NCBI GenBank assembly: GCA_015490055.1
Contig: WFYP01000169.1
Location: forward strand, 1 to 16,314
Length of the DNA: 16,314 nt
Reading direction: 5' to 3'
Source of the DNA: Nitratifractor sp.
Lineage (GTDB): Bacteria > Campylobacterota > Campylobacteria > Campylobacterales > Sulfurovaceae
In this document: piece by piece, positions 1 to 7,567 of the stretch
Numbering within the stretch: the first letter of the stretch is position 1
How the letters are laid out: each line of letters starts with the position of its first letter
Translations under genes and position numbers: made by a program
Notes under the pieces: model-generated
Database searches by the model: none
What the model was told of the DNA's origin: nothing
The model's input: only the letters and a program-made list of their open reading frames with translations

Positions 1-246
1 GACCATAATACACCATAACAGTAAACTAGAAAGAGGTAAGATGTGAAGTATCTATTTTGAAACTCTAGCCGTAGCTAAAGTGAAAAATAGATAGTTTGCA
101 GATTGCCTCTTTCTAGTTTACCCAAAGGGCAATACAAAAACAGCACACTTGCGTCGTTAAAAAGTCTTGAAGCTACTAGTAGCTCCTGCAACTTTTTTCC
201 TAGCAATTGCACTATTTTTGTATTGCTGTTATGGTGTAGTATGGTC
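1..246. repeat. Two-armed palindromic element with 21-bp terminal inverted repeats
   Basis: The ends, 1-21 and 226-246, are inverted copies matching at 20 of 21 positions. Inside lie two hairpins of nearly equal length. Arm I (21-121) has a perfect 16-bp base stem (21-36 with 106-121), then a perfect 10-bp stem (49-58 with 84-93) and a 7-of-8-bp tip (62-69 with 74-81). Arm II (129-226) has a base stem matching at 14 of 15 positions (129-143 with 212-226), an imperfect middle, and a perfect 14-bp palindrome at 171-184. The whole can fold as a three-way junction in DNA or RNA. It contains no convincing reading frame. It looks like a non-autonomous mobile or dispersed structured repeat (MITE-like), but this is inference: no transposase is present and any target duplication on the left lies outside the window. 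It ends about 30 bp before the AraC-type gene and may affect its expression. Confidence 0.7.
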
Positions 247-278
247 TGGGATGGGTATATAAAACAAAGGATTCTATT

Positions 279-1061
279 TTGAAGAACTTAGATATTAAAA
301 ATGGCATTAGTGCAGTTTATGGTAAGTTTAAAAATGCCGGAATGGTGCCACATTTTCACGAAAGTTATAGTATTGGAATATTCACTAAAGGAGTATACCG
401 TTATAGAAGTGGCTCAAAAGATACAACAATAAAAGCTGGAGAAACAAGAGTAGTTACACCCTATGAGTTGCACGAAACATATGCCAGAGAGTGGGAGTAT
501 CTGCACTTTGATATAGAGCCAAATTTATTACTAAATGTAGTGCAAGATATAGAGCAAAACGAAAATATCTTAGAGCCTAATATTTTAACAACATATAAAA
601 ATAAACCAATACAAACTATAGGTTTAGAGCTTTATAACTCTCTAAAAAATAGCGAAATATTAGAGATAGAGCGAAGTTTTAGTGAGTTTACTACTACTTT
701 ACTACAAAGTTCACACTCTTTAAATTTAATATGCAATTTATCACTAGACAGTATAAAGCTTGGCAGAGCTTGAGAGTATATATTTACCTTTTGGGATGAC
801 CCACACTTAAGTGTAGAAGCTATTGCTAAAGAGGTTGGTTTTTCTACTTACTACTTTACAAGAAGTTTTAGTAAAGAGTTTGCAATTACTCCGCATAAAT
901 ATATCCAAAGTTTAAGAGTAGAGAGAGCAAAATACAAGATTACAAAAAGCAAAAATTCGTTAGCAGAAATAGCTATAGAGTGTGGATTTAGCGACCAATC
1001 GCATATGAATAGAGTATTTAAGCGGATAACAGGATTTACGCCTAATGTGCTAAGAAACTAA
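279..1061 (+). pseudogene. AraC-family transcriptional regulator interrupted by an in-frame TGA
   Basis: One frame of 261 codons, including the final TAA, encodes a complete AraC/XylS-type regulator except for a TGA at codon 165 (771-773). Residues 1-164 form the N-terminal cupin-like AraC ligand-binding domain, with HFHESYSIGIF near residue 26 and a later HFDIEP strand. After the TGA the same frame gives 95 residues with both helix-turn-helix units of an HTH_18 domain: VEAIAKEVGFSTYYFTRSF, then AEIAIECGFSDQSHMNRVF, followed by FKRITGFTP. The start is taken as TTG at 279, preceded by AAAGGA at 266-271. The downstream half has no usable in-frame start until an ATG deep in the second HTH, so separate translation is unlikely. 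Either a recent nonsense mutation or sequencing error has inactivated the gene, or UGA is read through, possibly as selenocysteine because selCAB lies in this window. It may have regulated the neighbouring TRAP operon, which is convergent to it. Confidence 0.75.
771..803 (+). other. In-frame TGA with a short downstream hairpin
   Basis: The TGA at 771-773 is followed after 18 nt by TGGG-ATGA-CCCA (792-803), a 4-bp stem with a 4-nt loop, and then by the palindrome CACTTAAGTG. Bacterial SECIS elements lie at about this distance from the UGA, but they usually have a longer stem, a bulged base and a G-containing apical loop. This hairpin is short and lacks a clear GU in its loop, so it is only weak support for recoding. 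Confidence 0.25.
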
Positions 1062-1106
1062 GCTATTAATTATTGCAAACACTTTAGTAGAAATTGCTTT
1101 GCTTTA

Positions 1107-1131
1107 GGCTTTAAGCTTTTTGCTTTAAGCC
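1107..1131. terminator. Probable shared terminator hairpin between convergent araC-like gene and dctM
   Basis: GGCTTTAAGC (1107-1116), a TTTTT loop and GCTTTAAGCC (1122-1131) form a 10-bp stem with one T-T mismatch. It sits in the 81-bp gap between two converging genes. U-tracts are weak on both sides, so termination efficiency is uncertain. Confidence 0.5.
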
Positions 1132-1142
1132 CTAGAAAGCTT

Positions 1143-2483
1143 TTACCCCTTAAATCCATACAGTTCTGGAAAAATCACTATAGAAGCCAGTACCAATACT
1201 TGTAAAATAATAAATGGTACTACACCTTTATATATATCTGTTGTTTTTACCTCTGGTGGGGCTACGCCTTTTAAGTAGAATAGACTAAAGCCAAATGGTG
1301 GGGTTAGGAATGATGTTTGCAGGTTTAGAGCAATTAATATTGCAAACCATAGTGGGTCTATGCCTATTTTTTGTGAAATTGGTAGCAGAATTGGTACAAC
1401 TATATATGATATTTCTATAAAGTCTATAAAGAAGCCTAAGAACATAATAATTAGCATTGTGGCTATTATAAAGCCCCATTTATCACCTGGGAGAGTTGTC
1501 ATAAAGTGTTCTACAATATCATCTGCACCGCTATATATGAATACCATAGAAAACGCCGTTGCACCTACTAAAATAGCAAATACCATAGATGTTGTCTTAA
1601 CTGTCTCTAGCGAAGCTTCTTTAACTAAAGAGTAACTTAGTTTTTTATACATTGCTGCCAAAATTAAACTACCAAGTGCACCTAAAGATGCCGACTCTGT
1701 AGGTGTTGCAACACCTGCAAATATAGAGCCTAAAACTAACACTATTAGTGTTAAAGGTGGAATAATTGCAATTAGTGCTTTTTTTACATTTGTAGAGTAT
1801 GTAACTGTTAAATCGCCCCTAAAAGCTGGTGCAACTTCTGGTTTTAAAAATGATACTATAAGAATATATAAAATATAAACCCCAACAAGTGCAAGCCCTG
1901 GTACTACAGCTGCTTTAAACAAATCTCCAACTGGTAATTGGAATACATCTGCTAAAACGATTAATACAATAGATGGTGGGATAATCTGCCCTAAAGTTCC
2001 AGAGGCACAAATTGTTCCGCAACTTAGAGCTGTGTCGTACTTGTTTCTAAGCATAATAGGTAAAGATATTACACCCATTGCTACAACACTAGCACCAACA
2101 ACACCTGTAGAAGCCGCCAAAAGTGCACCAATTAGTACTGTAGAGATTGCTAAACCGCCTCTAACTTTTCCAAAAAGCGTACCCATAGACTCTAATAGTC
2201 TCTCGGCTAATTCACTCTTTTGCAAAACAATACCCATAAATATAAATAGTGGTACTGCCATTAAAATTTTATTTGTCATAATAGCATAAATTCTATATGG
2301 CATCATCGAGAACATAGATAGAAACTCTTGCCACCAATCTATTAATGTTCCACCATCTGGCATAACTTCTATATATGAAGCTCCAAGCCCAAAATAGAGA
2401 GCAACTGCACCAAAAGTAAATGCTACAGGAAAGCCTGCAACAAGCATTATAAGTGCAGCAAAAAACATAACTATACCAATCAT
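1143..2483 (-). CDS. dctM: TRAP transporter large permease subunit (DctM)
   Basis: This 446-residue, very hydrophobic protein is the DctM/TakM-type large membrane subunit of a tripartite ATP-independent periplasmic transporter. It carries solute together with Na+ or H+ across the inner membrane after delivery by the binding protein. Family features visible are a start of MIGIVMFFAALIMLVAGFPV, many membrane segments, the glycine-rich stretch GALLAASTGVVGASVVAMG (about residues 119-137) followed by SCGTICASGTLGQIIPPS, and the second-half motif ATPTESASLGALGS. Length is normal for the family. Its ATG overlaps the dctQ stop by 4 bases (ATGA, 2480-2483), indicating translational coupling. It is the last gene of dctP-dctQ-dctM. 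Substrate cannot be read from this subunit; see dctP. Confidence 0.93.
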   Translation of the reverse strand: MIGIVMFFAALIMLVAGFPVAFTFGAVALYFGLGASYIEVMPDGGTLIDWWQEFLSMFSMMPYRIYAIMTNKILMAVPLFIFMGIVLQKSELAERLLESMGTLFGKVRGGLAISTVLIGALLAASTGVVGASVVAMGVISLPIMLRNKYDTALSCGTICASGTLGQIIPPSIVLIVLADVFQLPVGDLFKAAVVPGLALVGVYILYILIVSFLKPEVAPAFRGDLTVTYSTNVKKALIAIIPPLTLIVLVLGSIFAGVATPTESASLGALGSLILAAMYKKLSYSLVKEASLETVKTTSMVFAILVGATAFSMVFIYSGADDIVEHFMTTLPGDKWGFIIATMLIIMFLGFFIDFIEISYIVVPILLPISQKIGIDPLWFAILIALNLQTSFLTPPFGFSLFYLKGVAPPEVKTTDIYKGVVPFIILQVLVLASIVIFPELYGFKG

Positions 2484-3013
2484 AATTCATCCTCCTCTAT
2501 CGGAAGTGGTTTTTCTAAGCCTTTAAGTACATTTATATTATGTAGCAAAAAGTTAAATGCACAAAATATAAGAAAGATAAAAGATAGTGGGATCATAGAT
2601 TTTATTATCCATCTATATGGCAAACCACCAGGGTCTTGACTAATTTCGTGCGTAGTGTATGAATCCATAACATAATCGATAGAACCATAAATAACCAACA
2701 GAGCCAAAGGTAAAAGAAAGAAGATTGTTCCTAATATATTAACCCAAGCCTGTTTTTTAGGAGAAAATCTATCGTAAAGAAAATCTACTCTAACATGTGC
2801 ATTATCTTTTAATGCATAACCTGTTCCAAATAAAATAACAACTGAAAACAGATGCCATTCTAACTCTTGCATTGCTATTGAACTATCATGAAATATATAT
2901 CTCATAGCAACATCATAAGATACATTTAATATCATAAGTAGCAATAAAATACCAGTAAGATAACCTACAAAATCTATAATTTTATCTGTGATTTTTTCTA
3001 ACTTTAGAAGCAT
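2480..3013 (-). CDS. dctQ: TRAP transporter small permease subunit (DctQ)
   Basis: The protein has 177 residues and about four membrane segments, as expected for the DctQ small integral subunit that pairs with DctM. The second segment region contains EWHLFSVVILFGTGYALKDN and the downstream VRVDFLYDRFSPKKQAW, typical of DctQ, in which the conserved E-W pair and the R-D-F run recur. The loop before the last helix contains HEISQDPGGLPYRWIIKSMI, also family-typical. The start ATG is preceded by AAGGGG at good spacing. It is separated from dctP by about 100 bp containing a hairpin, and it overlaps dctM by 4 bases. Function as the partner that docks the binding protein onto DctM is family knowledge. 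Confidence 0.92.
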   Translation of the reverse strand: MLLKLEKITDKIIDFVGYLTGILLLLMILNVSYDVAMRYIFHDSSIAMQELEWHLFSVVILFGTGYALKDNAHVRVDFLYDRFSPKKQAWVNILGTIFFLLPLALLVIYGSIDYVMDSYTTHEISQDPGGLPYRWIIKSMIPLSFIFLIFCAFNFLLHNINVLKGLEKPLPIEEDEL

Positions 3014-3031
3014 TTTTATCCCCTTTTATTA

Positions 3032-3080
3032 AAGCTAAGGGCTAAGTCTTGTTATACAATTCTTAACTCTTAACTCTTAA
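3032..3080. repeat. Short degenerate heptamer repeats between dctP and dctQ
   Basis: GCTAAGG-GCTAAGT (3034-3047) and CTTAACT-CTTAACT-CTTAA (3062-3080) are short 7-bp tandem repeats that face each other and can pair imperfectly, with a few wobbles and mismatches. They have the same 7-bp period as the larger arrays at 8300-8537 and 12995-13029. Confidence 0.45.
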
Positions 3081-3088
3081 TTTTAATA

Positions 3089-3111
3089 AAACCCGCAAAA
3101 TGCGGATTTTG
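3089..3111 (-). terminator. Hairpin after dctP, likely partial terminator/attenuator
   Basis: CCGCA (3093-3097), loop AAA, and TGCGG (3101-3105) form a stem extended by A-T pairs on both sides (AAAA with TTTT, one C-A mismatch). Read on the minus strand, the hairpin follows the dctP stop codon immediately and ends in a T-run. A leaky terminator here would let the binding protein be made in excess over the permeases, which is common in TRAP operons. Confidence 0.6.
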
Positions 3112-4191
3112 TTATTTAGTAATACCTAACTCTTTTGAAAGTTTTAAATAATTGTATTGCATCATCATTGACCAAGCTCTTGCTTTTTTCATATATGCTG
3201 TATAGTCTTGATAAATCTCTTTAAATTTAGGATTTTTAGCTGAATAACCTGCATAAACTTCATCTGCTGCTTTTTTAAGTGCTAGCATAACTGGTTTTGG
3301 GAATGTTTTAACTTGAATATCTGGGTAATCTTTTTTCATTTTAGCCCAAGCATCAACTGACTCAGCAAAATTTTCTATATACATATCCATAGATGCTGCT
3401 TTCATAGCAGTCTCTAGCATTACTTGATACTTTTTAGGTAACTTATCGAATGCTTTTTTATTTACCAAAAACTGCATTTCACTTGCTGGTTCATGCCATC
3501 CTGTATAGTAATATTTAGCAACTTTATGGAAGCCCATTTTAATATCCATACCTGGTCCTACCCACTCTAGTGCATCGATAGTTCCTCTATCTAATGAAGT
3601 ATATAGTTCACCTGCTGGAATATTTACAACATTTACTCCAAGTTTAGCCATAACTTCACCAGCTAATCCTGGAATTCTCATCTTAAGACCTTTTAAGTCA
3701 TCTACGCTTTTTATCTCTTTTCTAAACCAACCACCCATTTGGTTTCCAGTATTTCCACCTGGGTAAGAGTAAACGCCAAACTTATCGTAAACCTCTTTCA
3801 TATACTTTTTGCCATTACCATAGTAGAACCATGCATACTGTTCAGATGGAGTCATACCAAATGGTACAGTTGTAAACCAAACTGTGTTGATATCTTTACC
3901 TTTCCAGTAGTAAGAACCACTATGACCCATTTGGTACTGACCACCCTTAACCATATCTAAAATTCCAAGTGGAGCTTTGTGCTTCTCTTTTCCTTCTACT
4001 TTAATGATAAATTGACCATCACTCATCTCTTTTACAAGTCTTGCAACTTCTGCAGGTGGTGAAGCAAGTGGTGTTAGTGTAGAAGGCCAAGTTTCTGCCA
4101 ATTTCCATCTAATTTTCTTAGCACTTAACGGTGAAGCCAAAAGCATTGCCGCAGCAGATGCAATTAATCCTACTTTTAAAATCTTTTTCAT
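3112..4191 (-). CDS. dctP: TRAP transporter solute-binding protein, TakP-like (2-oxoacid type)
   Basis: The protein has 359 residues. A signal peptide (KKILKVGLIASAAAMLLASPLSA, about residues 2-24) sends it to the periplasm. The mature part is a TRAP DctP-family binding protein. The signature is WFRKEIKSVDDLKGLKMRIPG (about 155-175), whose R172 corresponds to the arginine that holds the substrate carboxylate in this family. IPAGELYTSLDRGTIDALEWVGP (191-213) follows. The EWVGP sequence and the overall spacing resemble TakP-type proteins known to bind 2-oxoacids such as pyruvate rather than C4-dicarboxylate or sialic-acid binders. That assignment is by motif resemblance and is supported by the adjacent pyruvate oxidoreductase genes. 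The ATG is preceded by AAAGGAGT. It is the first gene of the TRAP operon. Confidence 0.9.
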   Translation of the reverse strand: MKKILKVGLIASAAAMLLASPLSAKKIRWKLAETWPSTLTPLASPPAEVARLVKEMSDGQFIIKVEGKEKHKAPLGILDMVKGGQYQMGHSGSYYWKGKDINTVWFTTVPFGMTPSEQYAWFYYGNGKKYMKEVYDKFGVYSYPGGNTGNQMGGWFRKEIKSVDDLKGLKMRIPGLAGEVMAKLGVNVVNIPAGELYTSLDRGTIDALEWVGPGMDIKMGFHKVAKYYYTGWHEPASEMQFLVNKKAFDKLPKKYQVMLETAMKAASMDMYIENFAESVDAWAKMKKDYPDIQVKTFPKPVMLALKKAADEVYAGYSAKNPKFKEIYQDYTAYMKKARAWSMMMQYNYLKLSKELGITK

Positions 4192-4218
4192 AGTACTCCT
4201 TTAAAATTTTATAGTAAC

Positions 4219-4260
4219 TATTGTATCTAAAAATCTATTAAGTTTATTGACATATGTCAT
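4219..4260 (-). promoter_or_regulatory. Putative dctP promoter with a 12-bp palindromic operator
   Basis: On the minus strand a TACAAT hexamer (4220-4225) lies about 30 bp before the dctP start and is a plausible -10 box. A perfect palindrome TGACATATGTCA (4248-4259) is centred about 40 bp upstream of the expected transcription start. It can also be read as TTGAC-N4-GTCAT, a spacing like Crp/Fnr-family half-sites. This position suits a class II activator. The rest of the 158-bp gap between dctP and porB shows no gene and no clear terminator for porB. Confidence 0.4.
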
Positions 4261-4349
4261 ATTTTCAGAGATTAGTTAAGTGTGAGTGTAAGTTTGTAAA
4301 AATAAGATAATTTTAAATGATAGTTAGTAGATTGATTAAGAAGCAGAGA

Positions 4350-5303
4350 TTAAACTCTTGCCTCTTCTCTTCTTTGTAGGTATTCCCATTTAGCATCGAT
4401 ATCTTTTTGAATTTGCTCGATAACATGCTTGTTTTCTGGTTTAAATAGGTGTTTGTATCTACCTTGAGCAGCTAAATACTCCTCTACTGGGATAATATTT
4501 TTTGGTCTATAAAGAATATTTAATTCGTGACCATCAATAATTTCATAAATAGGGAACATTAATGTATCAGTTGCAAGGTCTGTTAAGTGGATTGTATCTT
4601 TCGGATCAAACTTCCACTCAGTAGTACATGCTGATACTGTGTTAATAAAACATGGTCCCTCAGTCTCTAGTGCTTTTTGGAAACCTTTTGCCATAATCTT
4701 CCACTTGTTAGGTGCAAGTTGTGCAACATATGGAGCACCGTGAGCTGCCATAATAGCTACCATATCTTTTTTCTTCTCTTTTTTACCATAACTTACACGA
4801 CCAGCTTGTGCTGTAGTAGTGTTTGCACCAATAGGTGTAGCAGAACTTCTCTGTCCACCAGTGTTTGCATAGTTTTCATTATCTAAACAGATATAAGTAA
4901 AATCGTGACCTCTTTCCATTGCACCACTTAACCATTGGAAACCAATATCGTAAGTAGAACCATCCCCACCAAATGCAACAAATTTAACTGGTGCATCTGG
5001 GTCTTTAAGAGTACCTTTTCTCTTTCTTGCTTTATACATTGCCTCTGCACCACTTGCAGCAGTTGCAGCATTTTCAAAGCCTATATGAATCCAGCTTGTA
5101 TCCCAAGATGTATATGGGTAAACAGCAGTAGAAACCTCTAAACAACCTGTATTACTTGCTATTACTAAGTTATCATCTGTACAGTTCATTAACTCTCTTA
5201 CAATCATAGAGTGTGCACATCCAGGGCATAAAAGGTGTGCCCCTTCGAAACGCTCATTAGCTGTAGAGAACTCTTTTAAGTTTTTAATTGATGTAATTGC
5301 CAT
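4350..5303 (-). CDS. porB: Pyruvate:ferredoxin oxidoreductase beta subunit (TPP-binding)
   Basis: This 317-residue subunit binds thiamine diphosphate and one [4Fe-4S] cluster and catalyses reversible pyruvate + CoA to acetyl-CoA + CO2 with a low-potential carrier. The TPP/Mg2+ motif is GGDGSTYDIG (112-121) continued by DNENYANTGGQRS (141-153). Cluster cysteines are C26 and C29 (LLCPGCAH), C54 (NTGC) and C226 (SACTTEW), the usual four of PorB. Length is typical. Its ATG overlaps the porA stop by one base (TAATG at 5303). It is the last gene of the porC-D-A-B operon. Orthologues in Helicobacter use flavodoxin as electron acceptor, and the carrier here is not shown. A different 2-oxoacid specificity is possible but the gene order favours pyruvate. 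Confidence 0.93.
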   Translation of the reverse strand: MAITSIKNLKEFSTANERFEGAHLLCPGCAHSMIVRELMNCTDDNLVIASNTGCLEVSTAVYPYTSWDTSWIHIGFENAATAASGAEAMYKARKRKGTLKDPDAPVKFVAFGGDGSTYDIGFQWLSGAMERGHDFTYICLDNENYANTGGQRSSATPIGANTTTAQAGRVSYGKKEKKKDMVAIMAAHGAPYVAQLAPNKWKIMAKGFQKALETEGPCFINTVSACTTEWKFDPKDTIHLTDLATDTLMFPIYEIIDGHELNILYRPKNIIPVEEYLAAQGRYKHLFKPENKHVIEQIQKDIDAKWEYLQRREEARV

Positions 5304-6538
5304 TAGTTACCCCTTTTTGTTTCAAAGAATCCAAGTTTAGGACCACGAAGACCACTAAATTGCTGGATTGGTGTTGTTAAATGCCCAGCATCTGCGTGAG
5401 CTTTTTGCTCTTTAAATATTCTTTTTGCCTCTGCAACAGAGAAATCACGACCACCTAAACCATAAATATAGTTACTTACTAACGGTCTCTTCTCTGTAGT
5501 ATATAGTGCTGCTGATACTTCATTAAATAGCGTACCCATTGCACCCATTGGACAAGATCTATCAAGCGTAGATACAGCTTTAACATTCTCTAAAGCCTCT
5601 CTAATACCATCAAAAGCAAAAGGTCTAAAACATCTTGGTGCAACTACACCTGCTTTAATTCCTTCTTTTCTTAACTCTTCAGCTGCATATCTAGCAGTCT
5701 CTACCGCAGAACCTAAAGCAACAATCGCAACTTCTGCATCATCCATAAAGTACTTCTCTACTCTATTATACTCTCTACCTGTTAGCTCTTTATACTCTGC
5801 AAATACTCTATCGATTACATCTCTTGAATCCATTAAAGCTTTGTGTTGTTTAGCTTTATGCTCATAGTGCCAATCTTCTTCTGTTTGTGCACCGTAAGTT
5901 ACAGCTTTAGTAAAGTCTAACATCTCTTCGTATGGCTGATATTTACCAATAAAGTTATATGCAACATCATCTTGAAGTGGCTTAACATTTTGTGCAGTGT
6001 GTGAAGTAACGAAACCATCTTGATGTACCATTACTGGCAGTCTTACATCCATATCTTCACCAATTTTAAATGCACATAGTGTTAAATCGTACGCCTCTTG
6101 TGCATTAAATGCATCTATCTGTACCCAACCACTATCGCGACCGGCATACATATCGCCATGGTCACCACGAACATTTAGCGGAGAAGCTACAGCACGGTTT
6201 ACAACTGTTAAAACTATAGGTAGTCTCATACCACTTGCTTGGTAAAGTACCTCTATCATAAGCATAAAACCTTGTGAACTTGTTGCAGTTGCAACTCTAC
6301 CACCAGCTGCTGCTGCACCAACACATCCACTCATTGCTGCATGCTCAGACTCTACCATTACAAATTCGCCATCAACATAACCGTTTGCTACATAAGCACC
6401 ATAACTCTCAACAATAGGAGTCGATGGTGTAATAGGATATGCTGCAACAACATCTACTTGAGCTTGTCTTAGAGCTTGTGATGCTGCATAGTTACCATCC
6501 CAAACTTCTATTTCGTTTAATTCCATTTTTTCTGCCAT
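5303..6538 (-). CDS. porA: Pyruvate:ferredoxin oxidoreductase alpha subunit
   Basis: The 411-residue alpha subunit combines the pyrimidine-binding domain of TPP and the substrate pocket. YPITPSTPIVES (34-45) is the family substrate motif, MVESEHAAMSGCVGAA (61-76) carries the glutamate expected to activate TPP, and ATSSQGFMLM (85-94) and VVNRAVASPLNVRGDHGD (112-129) complete domain I, with R115 at the place of the pyruvate-contacting arginine. The C-terminal half (VAIVALGSAVETARYAAEEL, then GVVAPRCFRPF) is the transketolase C-terminal-like domain. AAGGATATA lies before the ATG. It is 9 bp after porD and overlaps porB by one base. All four subunits are intact, so the enzyme should be functional. 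Confidence 0.94.
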   Translation of the reverse strand: MAEKMELNEIEVWDGNYAASQALRQAQVDVVAAYPITPSTPIVESYGAYVANGYVDGEFVMVESEHAAMSGCVGAAAAGGRVATATSSQGFMLMIEVLYQASGMRLPIVLTVVNRAVASPLNVRGDHGDMYAGRDSGWVQIDAFNAQEAYDLTLCAFKIGEDMDVRLPVMVHQDGFVTSHTAQNVKPLQDDVAYNFIGKYQPYEEMLDFTKAVTYGAQTEEDWHYEHKAKQHKALMDSRDVIDRVFAEYKELTGREYNRVEKYFMDDAEVAIVALGSAVETARYAAEELRKEGIKAGVVAPRCFRPFAFDGIREALENVKAVSTLDRSCPMGAMGTLFNEVSAALYTTEKRPLVSNYIYGLGGRDFSVAEAKRIFKEQKAHADAGHLTTPIQQFSGLRGPKLGFFETKRGN

Positions 6539-6547
6539 ATTATATCC

Positions 6548-6994
6548 TTACTTAGCTTTCTTTTTTTTCTCTGGCCATTTTGCTAAAGCCGCTTCAGTCT
6601 CTTCTGATTCACCAAACATTAGTAGAGATTTAGGGTTTGTAGGACAAACCTCAACACATACACCACAACCTTTACAGTGGTCGTAATCGATTCCTAACAT
6701 TTGCTTATCTCGAGATACAATCGAAGTATCTGGACACCAAACCCAACAGTTTTGACAGTCAATACAAATATCTCTGTTATATACTGGCTTAATAACACGC
6801 CATGATGCCACAGTTGCAGTATAAGAGTTAAAATCAGAATATGGTCTCTCTTCTGGTCTAACATGTGCTGCATCTACATCTTTTTCAAATGATGGTAAAA
6901 GAGTTCCTTGAGTAACTTCGTCCCATCCTACATGCTCTTCTGCACCTAACTCTCTCATTCCTCTTTTTTCTGTTGCTAATACACCTCTACTCAT
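6548..6994 (-). CDS. porD: Pyruvate:ferredoxin oxidoreductase delta subunit (2[4Fe-4S] ferredoxin-like)
   Basis: This 148-residue subunit relays electrons from the TPP site to the external carrier. The two clusters are ligated by CIDCQNCWVWCPD (C77, C80, C83, C87) and CKGCGVCVEVCPTNPK (C107, C110, C113, C117). The first motif has CxxCxxCxxxC and the second CxxCxxCxxxCP, both complete. An N-terminal extension of about 65 residues without cysteines precedes them, as is usual for PorD of this clade. The tail is lysine-rich (KWPEKKKKAK). The AAGGA ribosome-binding site overlaps the porC stop codon, so the two are probably translated together. Confidence 0.92.
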   Translation of the reverse strand: MSRGVLATEKRGMRELGAEEHVGWDEVTQGTLLPSFEKDVDAAHVRPEERPYSDFNSYTATVASWRVIKPVYNRDICIDCQNCWVWCPDTSIVSRDKQMLGIDYDHCKGCGVCVEVCPTNPKSLLMFGESEETEAALAKWPEKKKKAK

Positions 6995-7003
6995 AAAAAT
7001 CCT

Positions 7004-7567
7004 TTACTTAACTTCGTTATATGCTCTAGTCATTGCTGCCATGTTCGCATCGATAATTTTCTGCGGGAACTTAGCAAGAACTCTTTTCATAGACTCTAAG
7101 AAGAAATCTAAATCATACATACCAGAAACTTTCATTAGTGCACCAAGCATTGGAGTGTTTGGCATAGATCTACCGATTGTATCTAGTGAAATCTGAATTG
7201 CATCTACTACAAATACTCTATCTTTTTTATCTTGTAAAGCAGGAATTTGAGAAATCAATTCATCTTTAGTTAAATTAGTTGTAATAATATATTTTGTTGT
7301 TGGTTTATCGTTTGCTGTAATATTATCTGTAAACGCAAGAGCTGGGTCGATTACAAGTACATAATCTGGTTCCATACCTGTTTCGTGGTTAATAATTGGC
7401 TTATCGTCAATTCTATTGTATGCATTCATCGCTGCACCTCTTTTTGCAGAACCGTAAAGTGCAAATGCTTGTACCTCTTTACCTGTTCTTGAAACAACAT
7501 CGCCAAGACCTTTAGCACCAGTTACCGCACCCTGACCTGCACGTGAGTGCCATCTAATTTCAATCAT
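7004..7567 (-). CDS. porC: Pyruvate:ferredoxin oxidoreductase gamma subunit
   Basis: The 187-residue gamma subunit belongs to the pyruvate/ketoisovalerate oxidoreductase catalytic-domain family, recognised by RWHSRAGQGAVTGAKGLGDV near the N-terminus (about residues 5-24) and by SKRGAAMNAYNRID-type sequence in the middle (here GSAKRGAAMNAYNRI). It forms the CoA-binding/structural part of the complex. It is the first gene of the four-gene operon. A strong AGGAGAA lies before the ATG. The gamma-delta-alpha-beta order is that of Helicobacter por and differs from the oor (2-oxoglutarate) order, which supports pyruvate as substrate. Confidence 0.92.
   Translation of the reverse strand: MIEIRWHSRAGQGAVTGAKGLGDVVSRTGKEVQAFALYGSAKRGAAMNAYNRIDDKPIINHETGMEPDYVLVIDPALAFTDNITANDKPTTKYIITTNLTKDELISQIPALQDKKDRVFVVDAIQISLDTIGRSMPNTPMLGALMKVSGMYDLDFFLESMKRVLAKFPQKIIDANMAAMTRAYNEVK

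Noticed and set aside
129..226. Integron attC site
   Set aside because: The hairpin is of suitable size, but the paired core sites (RYYYAAC and GTTRRRY) are not present in the right places and no integrase or cassette array is seen.
1..246. Retron msr-msd RNA
   Set aside because: Inverted repeats flank hairpins as in retrons, but there is no reverse transcriptase gene and the adjacent gene is an AraC-type regulator.
771..1061. Second, separate gene encoding only the AraC HTH domain
   Set aside because: No ATG, GTG or TTG start occurs in this frame between the TGA and an ATG within the second HTH, and no ribosome-binding site is visible.
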